64,000 bases of DNA from assembly GCA_017305535.1 (NCBI GenBank), contig JAFKKN010000007.1:1-64000 (forward strand). The letters are read 5' to 3'. Each line of letters begins with the position of its first letter. The stretch's first letter is position 1. Below the pieces are notes generated by a model. It ran no database searches. It saw only the letters and a list, made by a program, of their open reading frames with translations, and was not told the DNA's origin. Positions 9,366-20,292 of this stretch are shown here, piece after piece. Both the position numbers and the translations under genes were made by a program. The DNA comes from Hyphomicrobiales bacterium. GTDB taxonomy: Bacteria > Pseudomonadota > Alphaproteobacteria > Rhizobiales > Xanthobacteraceae.

Positions 9366-9441
9366 CCTGTGGCCTCGCAATGCTACGCAAATGAAGAAGG
9401 GCAGACAAACGCCGGTTTGACCGCAAACGCAAGGGCTTGCA

Positions 9442-10533
9442 TTGGCTGACGACACCCCGACGCTGGTTCTGGGCATTGAGACCACCTGCGACGAAACCGC
9501 CGCCGCGGTGGTCGAACGCCATGGCGACGGCTCCGGCCGCATGTTGTCCAACGTCGTGCGCTCGCAGATCGCGGAACACGCGCCATTTGGCGGCGTGGTT
9601 CCGGAAATCGCGGCCCGCGCCCATGTCGATCTGCTGGATGGCATCGTCGCCAGTGCCATGAAAGAGGCCGGGATTGGCTTCGACAGGCTCTCCGCCGTCG
9701 CCGCCGCCGCCGGGCCGGGGTTGATCGGCGGCGTGATCGTCGGCCTCACCACCGCCAAGGCCATCGCGCTGGTCGCAGGCCGGCCGCTGATCGCGGTCAA
9801 CCATCTCGAGGCGCACGCGCTGACGCCGCGCCTGACCGACGCGCTGGCGTTTCCTTATTGCCTGTTCCTCGCCTCCGGCGGCCACACCCAGATCGTCGCG
9901 GTGCTCGGCGTCGGCAATTACGTGCGGATCGGCACCACCGTGGACGACGCCATCGGCGAGGCCTTCGATAAGGTCGCGAAGATGCTGGGGTTGCCTTATC
10001 CCGGCGGCCCGCAGGTCGAGCGCGCGGCGCGTCGTGGCGACGCGACGCGATTCCAGTTTCCCCGGCCGATGATGGGGCGCCCCGACGCGAATTTCTCGCT
10101 GTCGGGACTGAAGACCGCGGTGCGCAACGAGGCGAGCCGCATGACGCCGTTGCAACAACAGGACATCGACGATCTCTGTGCCGGATTCCAGGCGGCAGTG
10201 CTGGATTCGATGGCGGATCGGCTCCGTGTCGGGTTGCGTTTGTTCGCGGAGCAGTTCGGCGCGCCGACCGCGCTGGTCGCGGCCGGCGGCGTCGCCGCCA
10301 ATCAGGCGTTGCGCGCCGCGTTGCAGGAGGTCGCCGCGCAAGCGGGGACTGAGCTGGTGATGCCGCCGCCGGCGCTGTGCACGGACAACGGCGCGATGAT
10401 CGCGTGGGCCGGCGCGGAGCGACTGGCGCTTGGTCTCACCGATGCGCTCGGCGCGCCGCCGCGCGCTCGCTGGCGGCTCGATGAGAACGCGGTGGTGCCG
10501 CCGCAATTCGCCAACACCCGCGCCAATTCGTGA
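9442..10533 (+). CDS. tsaD: tRNA N6-adenosine threonylcarbamoyltransferase (363 aa)
   Basis: Transfers the threonylcarbamoyl group to A37 of ANN-decoding tRNAs (t6A) together with TsaB and TsaE. ASKHA-fold motifs are clear: [17 protein letters not shown] at the N-terminus, metal-binding HLEAHAL, the ASGGHTQIV loop, [17 protein letters not shown] with PYPGGP, and C-terminal [16 protein letters not shown]. The start is TTG at 9442, with AAGGG upstream. The stop overlaps a GTG of gpsA, indicating cotranscription. Confidence 0.95.
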   Translation: MADDTPTLVLGIETTCDETAAAVVERHGDGSGRMLSNVVRSQIAEHAPFGGVVPEIAARAHVDLLDGIVASAMKEAGIGFDRLSAVAAAAGPGLIGGVIVGLTTAKAIALVAGRPLIAVNHLEAHALTPRLTDALAFPYCLFLASGGHTQIVAVLGVGNYVRIGTTVDDAIGEAFDKVAKMLGLPYPGGPQVERAARRGDATRFQFPRPMMGRPDANFSLSGLKTAVRNEASRMTPLQQQDIDDLCAGFQAAVLDSMADRLRVGLRLFAEQFGAPTALVAAGGVAANQALRAALQEVAAQAGTELVMPPPALCTDNGAMIAWAGAERLALGLTDALGAPPRARWRLDENAVVPPQFANTRANS

Positions 10534-10535
10534 CT

Positions 10536-11525
10536 ATGGCAAGCGATGCATCATATCGTTCCGTCGCGGTGATCGGCGCCGGCGCCTGGGGCACGGCGCT
10601 CGCCAGCGCCGCTGCGCGCGCGAGGCGCGAGGTGATGCTTTACGCGCGTGATCCGGCGCAAGCACAGGCGATTCAGGCCGCGCACGAAAACCGGCGATTG
10701 CCGGGTATGGCGATCGATGCCGCCATCGACGTGACGAACGATATCGCCCGTGCCGCGCGGGCCGATGTCGTGTTGCTGGCGGCGCCGGCGCAGGCGACGC
10801 GCGCAGCCGCGACCGCGTTGATGCCGCATCTGCGCGAAGGCACGCCGGTGGTCGCCTGCGCGAAGGGTATCGAGCGCGGCAGTCACAAGTTCATGACCGA
10901 GGTGATCGCGGAAGCCCTGCCGCAAGCGACGCCCGCGATCCTGTCCGGTCCCGGCTTTGCCGACGATGTCGCGCGTGGCCTGCCGACGGCCGTGACGCTC
11001 GCGGCCGACGACGATGCGCTGGCGCAGGCGCTCGTCCACGCGCTCGGCTCCGCCACGTTTCGGCCCTATCACACCACCGATATTCGTGGCGTCGAAATCG
11101 GCGGCGCGGCCAAGAACGTGCTGGCAATCGCGGCGGGCATCGTCGCGGGGCGACACCTAGGTGCCTCGGCGCTGGCGGCGCTGACCACGCGCGCGTTCGC
11201 CGAACTGACGCGGCTTGGGCTCGCCTGCGGCGCGCGGACCGAGACCATGTCCGGCCTGTCGGGACTGGGGGATCTCATTCTGAGTTGCTCCAGTCCGCAG
11301 TCGCGCAATTTCTCGCTCGGTATTGCGCTCGGGCGCAACGAACAGCCGCCGCGCGAAAAGCTCAGCGAGGGCGAATTCACCGCGCCGGTGCTGGCAGAGT
11401 TGGCCGCCGCGCGCGGCGTCGACATGCCGGTTGCGAACGCGGTCGCCGCGATTCTCGCCGGGACGGTGACGATCGATGCGGCGATCCAGCAACTGCTGGC
11501 GCGACCATTCCGCGCGGAAGGATAA
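10536..11525 (+). CDS. gpsA: NAD(P)H-dependent glycerol-3-phosphate dehydrogenase (329 aa)
   Basis: Reduces dihydroxyacetone phosphate to sn-glycerol 3-phosphate for phospholipid synthesis. The N-terminal dinucleotide-binding motif is [18 protein letters not shown]. Other motifs are [30 protein letters not shown], catalytic Lys in [14 protein letters not shown], and [17 protein letters not shown]. The ATG at 10536 is used. A GTG at 10530 overlapping the tsaD stop is equally possible. The tight junction puts it in a tsaD-gpsA operon. Confidence 0.94.
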   Translation: MASDASYRSVAVIGAGAWGTALASAAARARREVMLYARDPAQAQAIQAAHENRRLPGMAIDAAIDVTNDIARAARADVVLLAAPAQATRAAATALMPHLREGTPVVACAKGIERGSHKFMTEVIAEALPQATPAILSGPGFADDVARGLPTAVTLAADDDALAQALVHALGSATFRPYHTTDIRGVEIGGAAKNVLAIAAGIVAGRHLGASALAALTTRAFAELTRLGLACGARTETMSGLSGLGDLILSCSSPQSRNFSLGIALGRNEQPPREKLSEGEFTAPVLAELAAARGVDMPVANAVAAILAGTVTIDAAIQQLLARPFRAEG

Positions 11526-11557
11526 TCTCTCTTTCGTCGTGCCGCGCTTGTCGCGGG

Positions 11558-11692
11558 CATCCACGTCTTGATAGGGATGATGGATGAAGGCGTGGATGGC
11601 CGGAACCATAGGCGAGCGAAGCGACGCCGTTCTTCGAACGGCTACGGGCGAACGAAGCGACACCGTTCTTCGAACGGCCATGTCCGGCCACG
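11558..11692. repeat. Palindromic intergenic repeat with two 36-bp units
   Basis: CATCCACGTCTT (from about 11560) faces its near-complement AAGGCGTGGATGG (ending about 11599). Downstream two copies of a unit beginning GGCGARCGAAGCGAC lie in tandem (11611-11644 and 11647-11680, period 36), each containing the hairpin CCGTTCTTCGAACGG. It lies wholly between gpsA and the EVE gene. The form is that of a dispersed palindromic element. Copies elsewhere in the genome cannot be seen from here. Confidence 0.7.
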
Positions 11693-11714
11693 GCAAGAAA
11701 GAAACGTGAGCGTC

Positions 11715-12128
11715 ATGAATTACTGGCTGGTGAAATCGGAGCCGTCGGTGTGGTCGTGGGACCAGCAGGTGGCGAAGGGCGCCAAGGGCGAGGCCTGGAC
11801 CGGCGTGCGCAACCACAGCGCCAAGCTGAACATGATGGCGATGAAGAAGGGCGACCGTGCTTTCTTCTATCATTCCAATGAAGGCAAGGAGATTGTCGGC
11901 ATCGCCGAGATCGTGCGCGAGCACTATCCCGATCCGACCGACAAAACCGGAAAATTTGTCTGCGTCGATATCGTCGCAGACAAGCCGTTGAAAACGGCGG
12001 TGTCGCTCGAAGATGTCAAGAAAGAGCCGCGTCTCGGCGAGATGGCGCTCATCAAACTGTCGCGGCTGTCGGTGCAGCCGGTGACGAGCGCGGAATGGAA
12101 GATCGTTTGCAAAATGGGCGGACTTTGA
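11715..12128 (+). CDS. EVE-domain protein (137 aa)
   Basis: Small single-domain protein starting NYWLVKSEPSVWSWDQ, the signature N-terminus of the EVE (PUA-like) family that includes human THYN1. Further hallmarks are WTGVRNHSAKLNM and GDRAFFYHSNEGKEIVGIAE. Family members bind modified bases, and several are linked to restriction of modified DNA, but the bacterial stand-alone form has no settled role. The ATG at 11715 is chosen because family members begin two or three residues before YWLVK. It is probably cotranscribed with the methyltransferase 11 bases downstream. Confidence 0.9.
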   Translation: MNYWLVKSEPSVWSWDQQVAKGAKGEAWTGVRNHSAKLNMMAMKKGDRAFFYHSNEGKEIVGIAEIVREHYPDPTDKTGKFVCVDIVADKPLKTAVSLEDVKKEPRLGEMALIKLSRLSVQPVTSAEWKIVCKMGGL

Positions 12129-12139
12129 GGCGCGTGTGA

Positions 12140-12832
12140 ATGGATTCCGCGCCCATCTTGGATCGCACCGCTTTCATTCTCGCGAACACGCGGTTGCGAC
12201 CGGTGCCGCTGGTACCGGAAATCTCGCTGCGCATCGCAGACGAAGCAGTGCCGCTTTGGCAGAAAACCGAAGAAGATCTCGGCAAGATGGGGCTGCCGCC
12301 ACCGTTCTGGGCTTTTGCCTGGGCCGGTGGTCAAGCCCTGGCCCGCTATGTGCTCGACCACGCCGAGATCGTGCACGGCAAGGATGTCCTGGATTTTGCG
12401 TCGGGTTCGGGGTTGGTTGGAATTGCTGCAAAGATGGCGGGCGCGCGGTCTGTTTGCGCCGCTGACATCGATAGCTTTGCGTCCGTGGCGATTGGTATCA
12501 ACGCGCAGGTCAACGCAGCTACTTTGTCCGTGACGACCGATGATCTGCTCGCCGCATCGGACCATGGCAATTGGGACGTTATTCTCGCCGGCGATATTTT
12601 CTACGAACGCGATACGGCCGAACGTGTTTTCGCGTTTCTGTCTTGGCACGCAGAGCGGGGGGCGACGATATTAATCGGGGATCCTGGTCGCGCTTATTTG
12701 CCCACGGCACACTTGGCGAAGCTCGCTGAATACCGGGTCGAGGTCACGCGCGAACTGGAGGACAACACGATCAAGCGGACATCGGTCTGGACCTTCGGCG
12801 AGATTGATCCCCAAACCAATCAGGCAGCGTGA
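12140..12832 (+). CDS. Class I SAM methyltransferase, ETF-beta lysine methyltransferase-like (230 aa)
   Basis: A Rossmann-type methyltransferase with an N-terminal lead (LRPVPLVPEISLRIADEAVP), the FWAFAWAGGQALARY segment, SAM-binding motif I (VLDFASGSGLVGIAAKMAGA), acidic motif II (VCAADID) and a DVILAGDIFYE motif in the position of the DxFY motif of protein-lysine methyltransferases. This pattern resembles the ETFBKMT/METTL20 family, which methylates electron transfer flavoprotein beta subunit. The exact substrate is inference. It follows the EVE gene closely on the same strand. Confidence 0.78.
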   Translation: MDSAPILDRTAFILANTRLRPVPLVPEISLRIADEAVPLWQKTEEDLGKMGLPPPFWAFAWAGGQALARYVLDHAEIVHGKDVLDFASGSGLVGIAAKMAGARSVCAADIDSFASVAIGINAQVNAATLSVTTDDLLAASDHGNWDVILAGDIFYERDTAERVFAFLSWHAERGATILIGDPGRAYLPTAHLAKLAEYRVEVTRELEDNTIKRTSVWTFGEIDPQTNQAA

Positions 12833-13054
12833 AATTTGTTCTTTTTCAGCGGTTTAGGAGAGGCTCGCAGCGCCCGAAATGTGAGATGCCGGGATGCCCA
12901 TGAAGGTAGCACCGTGAGGGCCACCGAAAGTCCTATGTCTTTCGGCTTGTAGCCATCGCCCGCGCGGACGCATAATTGATACAACAGCGAAAATCGAATT
13001 GGCCGCCAGCGCCGCGTCGAAGCAGGGCGCGGGCGGCGTAGCGTGGAGGAAATG

Positions 13055-14998
<1,944 letters not shown>

Positions 14999-15054
14999 GG
15001 GCGCCCGACCCCTTGCAATCACGGCTCTCACGCAAATGTCAGAGGTTCCTGCCT

Positions 15055-15127
15055 CTGGCGGTTCGCTTTCGGCATTCGACCCCGTTACGGCAGGCGCTAT
15101 CGAATGCCGGAAGCGAAAAACCGCCAG
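15055..15127. repeat. Imperfect inverted repeat (hairpin 1)
   Basis: The left arm 15055-15079 (CTGGCGGTTCGCTTTCGG then CATTCGA) pairs with the right arm 15100-15127, with a few mismatches and a 20-base loop. With the next element it fills most of the 406-base gap between acs and the L,D-transpeptidase. No gene was recognised in that gap. Confidence 0.75.
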
Positions 15128-15141
15128 AAAACTAATAAGTT

Positions 15142-15219
15142 TCAGTGGGGTTTAAGGATTTGACATGCGCGTTCGCCAGCGTGGCGATGTTGGCGCGCAT
15201 GTCAAATCCACCCCACTGA
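15142..15219. repeat. Long imperfect inverted repeat (hairpin 2)
   Basis: The outer arms TCAGTGGGG (15142-15150) and CCCCACTGA (15211-15219) match, as do perfect 16-bp inner arms GGATTTGACATGCGCG (15156-15171) and CGCGCATGTCAAATCC (15194-15209). A shorter inner stem TCGCCA/TGGCGA sits in the loop. It has the form of a mobile palindromic repeat. Only an unsupported short minus-strand frame crosses it. Confidence 0.8.
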
Positions 15220-15404
15220 CATTTTGCTTTTCGGGGCGGTGTTGTTTTCCAGACATTTACTTTACCGGCGAGATTTTCTTTTGATGCGCCCGCGCAGCCC
15301 GGCGGCGGTGCGGGCGGCAACCGTTTGGTCAGCGCCGCCGGATAAATTCAGTCGGACGATCCGCCGCGCGGAGTGGATCGGGCGAGTTGTTTGCGGAGCG
15401 ATCG

Positions 15405-15917
15405 ATGAAGGCGAAGATTGCGGTGGCGCTTGCCGCCATGACGGGTGCGATGTCGTTGGCCAGTGTGCCGGCTCAGGCGCGGCCGGATCTGGTGGCGTTT
15501 CGCGGAGCTTATTCGCCCGGCACCATCGTTGTGAAAACCAACGAGCGAAGGCTTTATCTAGTGCTGGATCAGGATCATGCCGTGCGTTATCCGGTCGGCG
15601 TCGGCAAGGCCGGCAAGCGCTGGGCTGGCGCGACCCATATCAGCGGCAAGTATCAGCATCCGGCCTGGTCGCCCCCGGCCGAAGTAAAGCGCGACAACCC
15701 GCGCATTCCCGACGTTATCCCCGGCGGCTCGCCGTCCAACCCGATGGGCGTCGCGGCGATGACGCTGGCTGGCGGCGAATACGCCATCCACGGTACCAAC
15801 CGACCGGGTTCTGTCGGCGGCTTCGTCTCTTACGGTTGCGTCCGCATGTATAATGAGGACATCACCGATCTCTATCAGAGGGTTTCGGTGGGCACGCCAG
15901 TGGTCGTGACGCGCTAG
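15405..15917 (+). CDS. L,D-transpeptidase, YkuD family (170 aa)
   Basis: Periplasmic enzyme of the family that forms 3-3 cross-links in peptidoglycan or attaches proteins to it. The signal peptide MKAKIAVALAAMTGAMSLAS ends near PAQA. The YkuD domain begins at IVVKTNERRLYLVL and contains MGVAAM, the conserved YAIHGTNRPGSVGG and the catalytic YGCVRM with Cys. GGAG upstream supports the ATG at 15405. At 170 residues it is a compact, single-domain member. It converges with the nuclease-like gene downstream. Confidence 0.92.
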   Translation: MKAKIAVALAAMTGAMSLASVPAQARPDLVAFRGAYSPGTIVVKTNERRLYLVLDQDHAVRYPVGVGKAGKRWAGATHISGKYQHPAWSPPAEVKRDNPRIPDVIPGGSPSNPMGVAAMTLAGGEYAIHGTNRPGSVGGFVSYGCVRMYNEDITDLYQRVSVGTPVVVTR

Positions 15918-15942
15918 GCCGCGTCACACTCAACATCGCAAT

Positions 15943-16515
15943 TCAGCACCAGCCGCTGCGATGGCCGCCGTTGTAGCGGCGGACCTGCCCAGCGGCTAAC
16001 AAGGCATCCGATACATTTGGCGTCTGGCGCGTGGCTGCGTCCGCCACCACTCGGCCATTGTATTTATCGGGGCCGATGTTGAAGATCGTCACCTCGCCCT
16101 CGGCTAAGAGCTTGCGCAGCGCGCCGCTCGCGGCCTGCGCCATCCGCCATTCCTCGGCGCAGGCGGCTTTCAATTCCGGCGCGTCGATGCCGCGCAGCCG
16201 CACCCGCGTCACCATGTCGAGGCCGGGCCATAGATGCACCCGCGCCTCGAAAGTGTCGCCATCGATAGTCCGCAGAACGTCGACGGCATGGCGTCCGCCG
16301 GAACTCCCGGCATGGGACAGCACCATTTGCGTATCGCGATCGGCCTGAGTTTCCACCGCCGGCTTTGAAAATGGCGCGTCGCCACGCCAATTGCGCACCC
16401 CTGGCAGCATGGTGCCGGCGGCGACGCCGATCACGAAGATCCAAGGCAGCACCAACGCCCAGCCGCCGCGGCTAGGTCGTGAGCGGAATGGATATATTCT
16501 TCGCGTTGGGTACAT
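15943..16515 (-). CDS. Thermonuclease (SNase)-like membrane-anchored protein (190 aa)
   Basis: A hydrophobic segment at about residues 19-38 (WALVLPWIFVIGVAAGTMLP) precedes an SNase-like OB-fold domain with VLRTIDGDTFEARV, RVRLRGIDAPEL and DKYNGRVVADA. The Asp residues and the Arg in RVRLRG occupy the positions of the metal and catalytic sites of staphylococcal nuclease. The C-terminus (RYNGGHRSGWC) is typical of alphaproteobacterial members. It is likely a periplasmic nuclease anchored by its N-terminus, or processed. It converges with the L,D-transpeptidase gene. Confidence 0.85.
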   Translation of the reverse strand: MYPTRRIYPFRSRPSRGGWALVLPWIFVIGVAAGTMLPGVRNWRGDAPFSKPAVETQADRDTQMVLSHAGSSGGRHAVDVLRTIDGDTFEARVHLWPGLDMVTRVRLRGIDAPELKAACAEEWRMAQAASGALRKLLAEGEVTIFNIGPDKYNGRVVADAATRQTPNVSDALLAAGQVRRYNGGHRSGWC

Positions 16516-16614
16516 ATTCCTAGATTAGTGCGAGTCGGCCGGATTCGCAAGGACAACCTCAGGTTGATCATGACGAAGGCTGTCAGTCACTCCGGCATGA
16601 TCGACCGCAAAATC

Positions 16615-16827
16615 TTAAAAATCCGACGCGATGCCTTTGACTTCCCAATCGCCGAAGCGGGTTGGTTCCGGCCCCTTGGGGCCGTTGATCTCCGGCACGG
16701 CGGGTTTGGCATTCGCGGCTGCCGCCGTGCGGCGGGCTTCCGCTTCAGCCAGCGCGCGCTTCGCGACATCAGAGAGCGGCTTGCGGGGCGCGTCGGTGTT
16801 GGCGATGGGTGCCTGTGGCTCTTGCAT
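16615..16827 (-). CDS. Succinate dehydrogenase assembly factor 4 family protein, DUF1674 (70 aa)
   Basis: The C-terminus INGPKGPEPTRFGDWEVKG followed by IASDF is the DUF1674/SDHAF4 signature, matching the mitochondrial factor that binds flavinylated SdhA before complex II assembly. The ATG at 16827 is chosen, with GGGAG eight bases upstream; a longer in-frame extension has no support. The N-terminal half is Ala/Lys-rich and poorly conserved. Adjacent genes do not include sdh. The role is from the family. Confidence 0.85.
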   Translation of the reverse strand: MQEPQAPIANTDAPRKPLSDVAKRALAEAEARRTAAAANAKPAVPEINGPKGPEPTRFGDWEVKGIASDF

Positions 16828-17019
16828 GACGCGAACTCCCTTACGATCTCGGTGGCCCGACATGTGATCGCGATATCCTTCACAAGAAGCGCGACCCTCG
16901 CTGTGTATATAATTCGGATTCTTACAATTGGCATATTCGCGTGCCACGAAAATGCATCGCGCGGTCGAGAATATGCCGACCGATTATTGTCCCACCATCA
17001 CTAGCGATACTTCCCACCT

Positions 17020-18363
17020 ATGCCGCTTTCAAGATACGCACCACCCGCCGAGGTGCCCGGACTGACCGCGCGTCGCATCGCCGCCGATATTCTGGACGGT
17101 GTTCTGCACAAGCGCCGCACGCTCGACGAGCAGCTCGACGGCCCTGCCGCGCATCCCGGCCTGAAGGCACTGGCGGATCGCGATCGGGCGTTGATGCGCC
17201 GGCTGGTGGCGACGATTCTGCGCCGGCTCGGCACGCTCGGGCATGTGCTGTCGCGCCTGCTCGATCGCGGTGTGCCGACGGACGCGCCGCGCGCGCAAAG
17301 CGCCTTGTTGATCGGCGCCGCGCAGATTCTCTGGATGGACGTGCCGGATCACGCGGCAGTCGATCTGTCAGTGCGTTTGGTGCAGGCGGATCGTCGTGCG
17401 GCGAAATATGCCGGTCTGGTCAACGCGGTGCTGCGTCGTTGCGCGCGTGAAGGGCAGGCACTGCTCGACGAAGTGAAAGACCATGCACTCGACGTGCCGC
17501 CGTGGTTGCTGGCGCGCTGGAGCGCGCATTATGGCGAGGCGGCGGCAAAGGACATCGTGGCCGCCATCGGCCATGAGCCGCCACTCGATCTGACGGTGAA
17601 ATCCGATCCCCAACAGTGGGCGAGCCGCCTCCACGGCGAGGTGCTGCCGACCGGCACCGTGCGCACGCCGCTGCATGGCTCGGTGACGATGCTTCCCGGT
17701 TTCAATGAAGGACAGTGGTGGGTACAGGATGCGGCTGCCGCGTTGCCGGTGCGCCTGTTCGGCGATCTGACCGGACGTACCGTCGTCGATCTCTGCGCCG
17801 CGCCCGGTGGCAAGACCGCGCAATTGGTTCAGGCCGGTGCGCAGGTGACGGCGCTCGATCGCTCGCCGGCGCGGGTGGCGCGTCTGCGCGGCAATCTCGC
17901 GCGGCTATCGTTTGAAGCCGAGAGCATTGCGGCCGACGCCTGCGAGTGGACGACGGAGAAATCCTTCGACGGCGTGTTGATCGACGCGCCCTGCACCTCG
18001 ACCGGCACCGTTCGTCGGCATCCTGACGTGGCTTGGCTGAAGCAGGAATCCGACATCGCCGCGCTGGCGGTCCAGCAGGCGCGGCTGATCCGGCGCGGGC
18101 TGGCACTGCTCAAGCCCGGCGGCACCCTGGTCTATTGCACCTGCTCGTTGGAGCCCGAGGAGGGCGAGCAGGTGGTCGCGAATCTGCTCACGACCGAATC
18201 AGATGTACGGCGGCAACCGGTCGATCCGGCGGAACTTGCCGGATTGGTCGAGCTAGTGACCCCGGACGGCGATGTACGGACTCTGCCGTCGCATCTGCCG
18301 AACGCTGATCCGGCACTCGGCGGGCTCGACGGATTCTACGCCGCGCGGCTTGTAAAAAACTGA
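17020..18363 (+). CDS. rsmB: 16S rRNA m5C methyltransferase, RsmB family (447 aa)
   Basis: The N-terminal NusB-like RNA-binding domain (LTARRIAADILDGVL onward, with YAGLVNAVLRR) is followed by a SAM-dependent methyltransferase domain: motif I VVDLCAAPGGKTAQLVQAG, motif IV DAPCTSTGTVRRHPDVAW with one catalytic Cys, and motif VI YCTCSLEPEEGEQV with the second Cys. This is the RsmB (Sun/Fmu) layout, which methylates C967 of 16S rRNA in E. coli. The start at 17020 lacks a strong ribosome-binding site. A heparinase-like gene follows 163 bases later. Confidence 0.92.
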   Translation: MPLSRYAPPAEVPGLTARRIAADILDGVLHKRRTLDEQLDGPAAHPGLKALADRDRALMRRLVATILRRLGTLGHVLSRLLDRGVPTDAPRAQSALLIGAAQILWMDVPDHAAVDLSVRLVQADRRAAKYAGLVNAVLRRCAREGQALLDEVKDHALDVPPWLLARWSAHYGEAAAKDIVAAIGHEPPLDLTVKSDPQQWASRLHGEVLPTGTVRTPLHGSVTMLPGFNEGQWWVQDAAAALPVRLFGDLTGRTVVDLCAAPGGKTAQLVQAGAQVTALDRSPARVARLRGNLARLSFEAESIAADACEWTTEKSFDGVLIDAPCTSTGTVRRHPDVAWLKQESDIAALAVQQARLIRRGLALLKPGGTLVYCTCSLEPEEGEQVVANLLTTESDVRRQPVDPAELAGLVELVTPDGDVRTLPSHLPNADPALGGLDGFYAARLVKN

Positions 18364-18526
18364 TTTTGCTTGAGTTTTATCGATGCGTGAACTTCCTGCC
18401 GAATGGGCCGGAGGTTGCTGCCTCGCGCCGGTCGGGTCGTCAAGGCTGCCCCTGGCGACGTTTCCGGATTAAGAAGGATTCGCAGCTAAATTCCATCAAG
18501 TCAGATTTGATTCAGGATACCGCCGC

Positions 18527-20278
18527 GTGTCGATCGCACAACGCAGACGCCTATCGACATTGATTCTCGGCCGCTTCGCGCGGTCGGCGATGTCGCGCGT
18601 CGGCGGGCCGATGGCGCTGGCGCGGGTCTGGCCCGGCCGCACCGATCGCCTGATCATCGCGCCGCATGACCTGCGGACGGCGGACGCCACCCGCGCCGCC
18701 GAAATCTACGCCGGGCGCTTCGTCTTCGCCGGCAAGATCGTCACCTGCCACAGCCGCTCGATCTTCGATCTCGAACCGCCGTCCGACGATTGGGATGCCG
18801 CGTTGCTCGGTTTCGGCTGGCTGCGCCATCTGCGCGCCGCCGACACTGCGATCACCCGCGCCAATGCGCGCTCGCTGGTGGAGGACTGGATTTCCAATCC
18901 GCCACGCCGGCGGCCACTCACCAAGCGCGCCGACGTGTTGTCGCGCCGCGTGATCTCGCTGTTGTCGCAAGCGCCGCTGGTGCTGACCGAGACCGACAGC
19001 AAGTTCTATCGCCGCTATCTGCGCGGACTGGCGCGCGACATTCGCCATCTGCGCTCCGCGGCACTGGATATCCCGGACGGGGTGGCGCGGCTCCAGGTGC
19101 TGATTGCGCTGTGCTATGCCGCGCTGTGCCTCGCCAATCAGGCCAACCAGATCAAGCCCGCGAGCCGCAAGCTCTCCGAGGAATTGCAGCGTCAGATCCT
19201 GCCGGATGGCGGGCACATCTCGCGCAATCCCAATGCGCTGATCGAATTGCTGGCCGACCTGCTGCCGCTGCGCCAGACCTTTGCCGCGCGCAACATCCCG
19301 CCGCCGCCGGCGCTCTTGAACGCCATCGACCGCATGATGCCGATGCTGCGCTTCTTCCGCCATGGCGACGGGAATTTTGCACTGTTCAACGGCATGAGCG
19401 GGACGCCGTCCGATCTGCTGGCAACGCTGCTCGCCTATGACGACACCCACGGCGCGCCGATGGCGACCATGCCGCACACCGGCTATCAGCGTCTCGACGC
19501 CGGCGCGACCACGCTGATCATGGACAGCGGCCCGCCGCCGCCGGCCAATGTCAGTCACGAGGCGCACGCGGGTTGTCTCTCATTCGAACTGTCGTCGGGG
19601 CAGAACCGCATCGTGGTCAATTGCGGCATGCCGATCAACGGTCGCGAAACCTGGCGTGCTCACGCACGCGGCACGCCGGCGCATTCCACGGTGAGCTATC
19701 ACGACGCGTCGTCCTGTCAGTTCGTCGAACGTACCGCAATGAAGCGCCTGTTGGGCGGCGCGCCGATCGTCAGCGGTCCTGCCGACGTATCGAGCGAACG
19801 CGAATTCGTCGACGACGGCACGCTGCTGACCAGTTCGCATGACGGCTATCTCGGCCGTTTTGGCGTGATCCATACGCGCGTGCTGCTGCTGTCGAACGAC
19901 GGCCTGCGGCTCGACGGCGAGGATTTGCTGGCGCCGCCGCACGGCTCGCGCGTTCGCGGCCACGACGCGGACTATGCACTACGCTTCCATTTGCATCCGG
20001 CGATCAAGGCGAGCCGTCTCAGCGACGCACATGGCGTGATGCTGGTGTTGCCGAACCGCGAGGTGTGGACGTTCGAGACGCCCGACGACAAGGTCGAACT
20101 CGAGGACAGCGTGTTCCTCGCCGGCAGCGATGGCGCGCGCCGCACCCAGCAGATTGTGATCCGGCAGAATGCGCGACAGGTCGGAAATATCCGCTGGAGT
20201 TTTATCCGCTCGTCGGCGTCGGCATCCGCGACCCATGCGCGCCGCAATGCCCACCGCGAGCCGCAACTGCCGCTGTAG
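18527..20278 (+). CDS. Heparinase II/III-like protein (583 aa)
   Basis: An alpha/alpha barrel-like N-terminal half (for example FGWLRHLRAAD, LPDGGHISRNPNALIELLADLLPLRQ) is followed by a C-terminal beta-rich domain with SFELSSGQNRIVVNCGMP and the His-containing GTPAHSTVSYHD, the usual layout of alphaproteobacterial heparinase II/III family proteins. The start is GTG at 18527. Family enzymes are polysaccharide lyases, but these bacterial members beside rsmB have no proven substrate. An envelope polysaccharide is plausible. It ends 14 bases from the polA stop on the other strand. Confidence 0.85.
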   Translation: MSIAQRRRLSTLILGRFARSAMSRVGGPMALARVWPGRTDRLIIAPHDLRTADATRAAEIYAGRFVFAGKIVTCHSRSIFDLEPPSDDWDAALLGFGWLRHLRAADTAITRANARSLVEDWISNPPRRRPLTKRADVLSRRVISLLSQAPLVLTETDSKFYRRYLRGLARDIRHLRSAALDIPDGVARLQVLIALCYAALCLANQANQIKPASRKLSEELQRQILPDGGHISRNPNALIELLADLLPLRQTFAARNIPPPPALLNAIDRMMPMLRFFRHGDGNFALFNGMSGTPSDLLATLLAYDDTHGAPMATMPHTGYQRLDAGATTLIMDSGPPPPANVSHEAHAGCLSFELSSGQNRIVVNCGMPINGRETWRAHARGTPAHSTVSYHDASSCQFVERTAMKRLLGGAPIVSGPADVSSEREFVDDGTLLTSSHDGYLGRFGVIHTRVLLLSNDGLRLDGEDLLAPPHGSRVRGHDADYALRFHLHPAIKASRLSDAHGVMLVLPNREVWTFETPDDKVELEDSVFLAGSDGARRTQQIVIRQNARQVGNIRWSFIRSSASASATHARRNAHREPQLPL

Positions 20279-20292
20279 CCGAGTTGCATGCG

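Noticed and set aside
8394-9800. A 468-residue version of HemC with a long N-terminal extension
   Set aside because: The extension overlaps tsaD antisense and has no family counterpart. HemC normally starts just before IGTRGSPLAL.
15132-15320. Short minus-strand frame (62 codons) between acs and the L,D-transpeptidase gene
   Set aside because: It runs through palindromic repeat DNA and has no ribosome-binding site or recognisable product.
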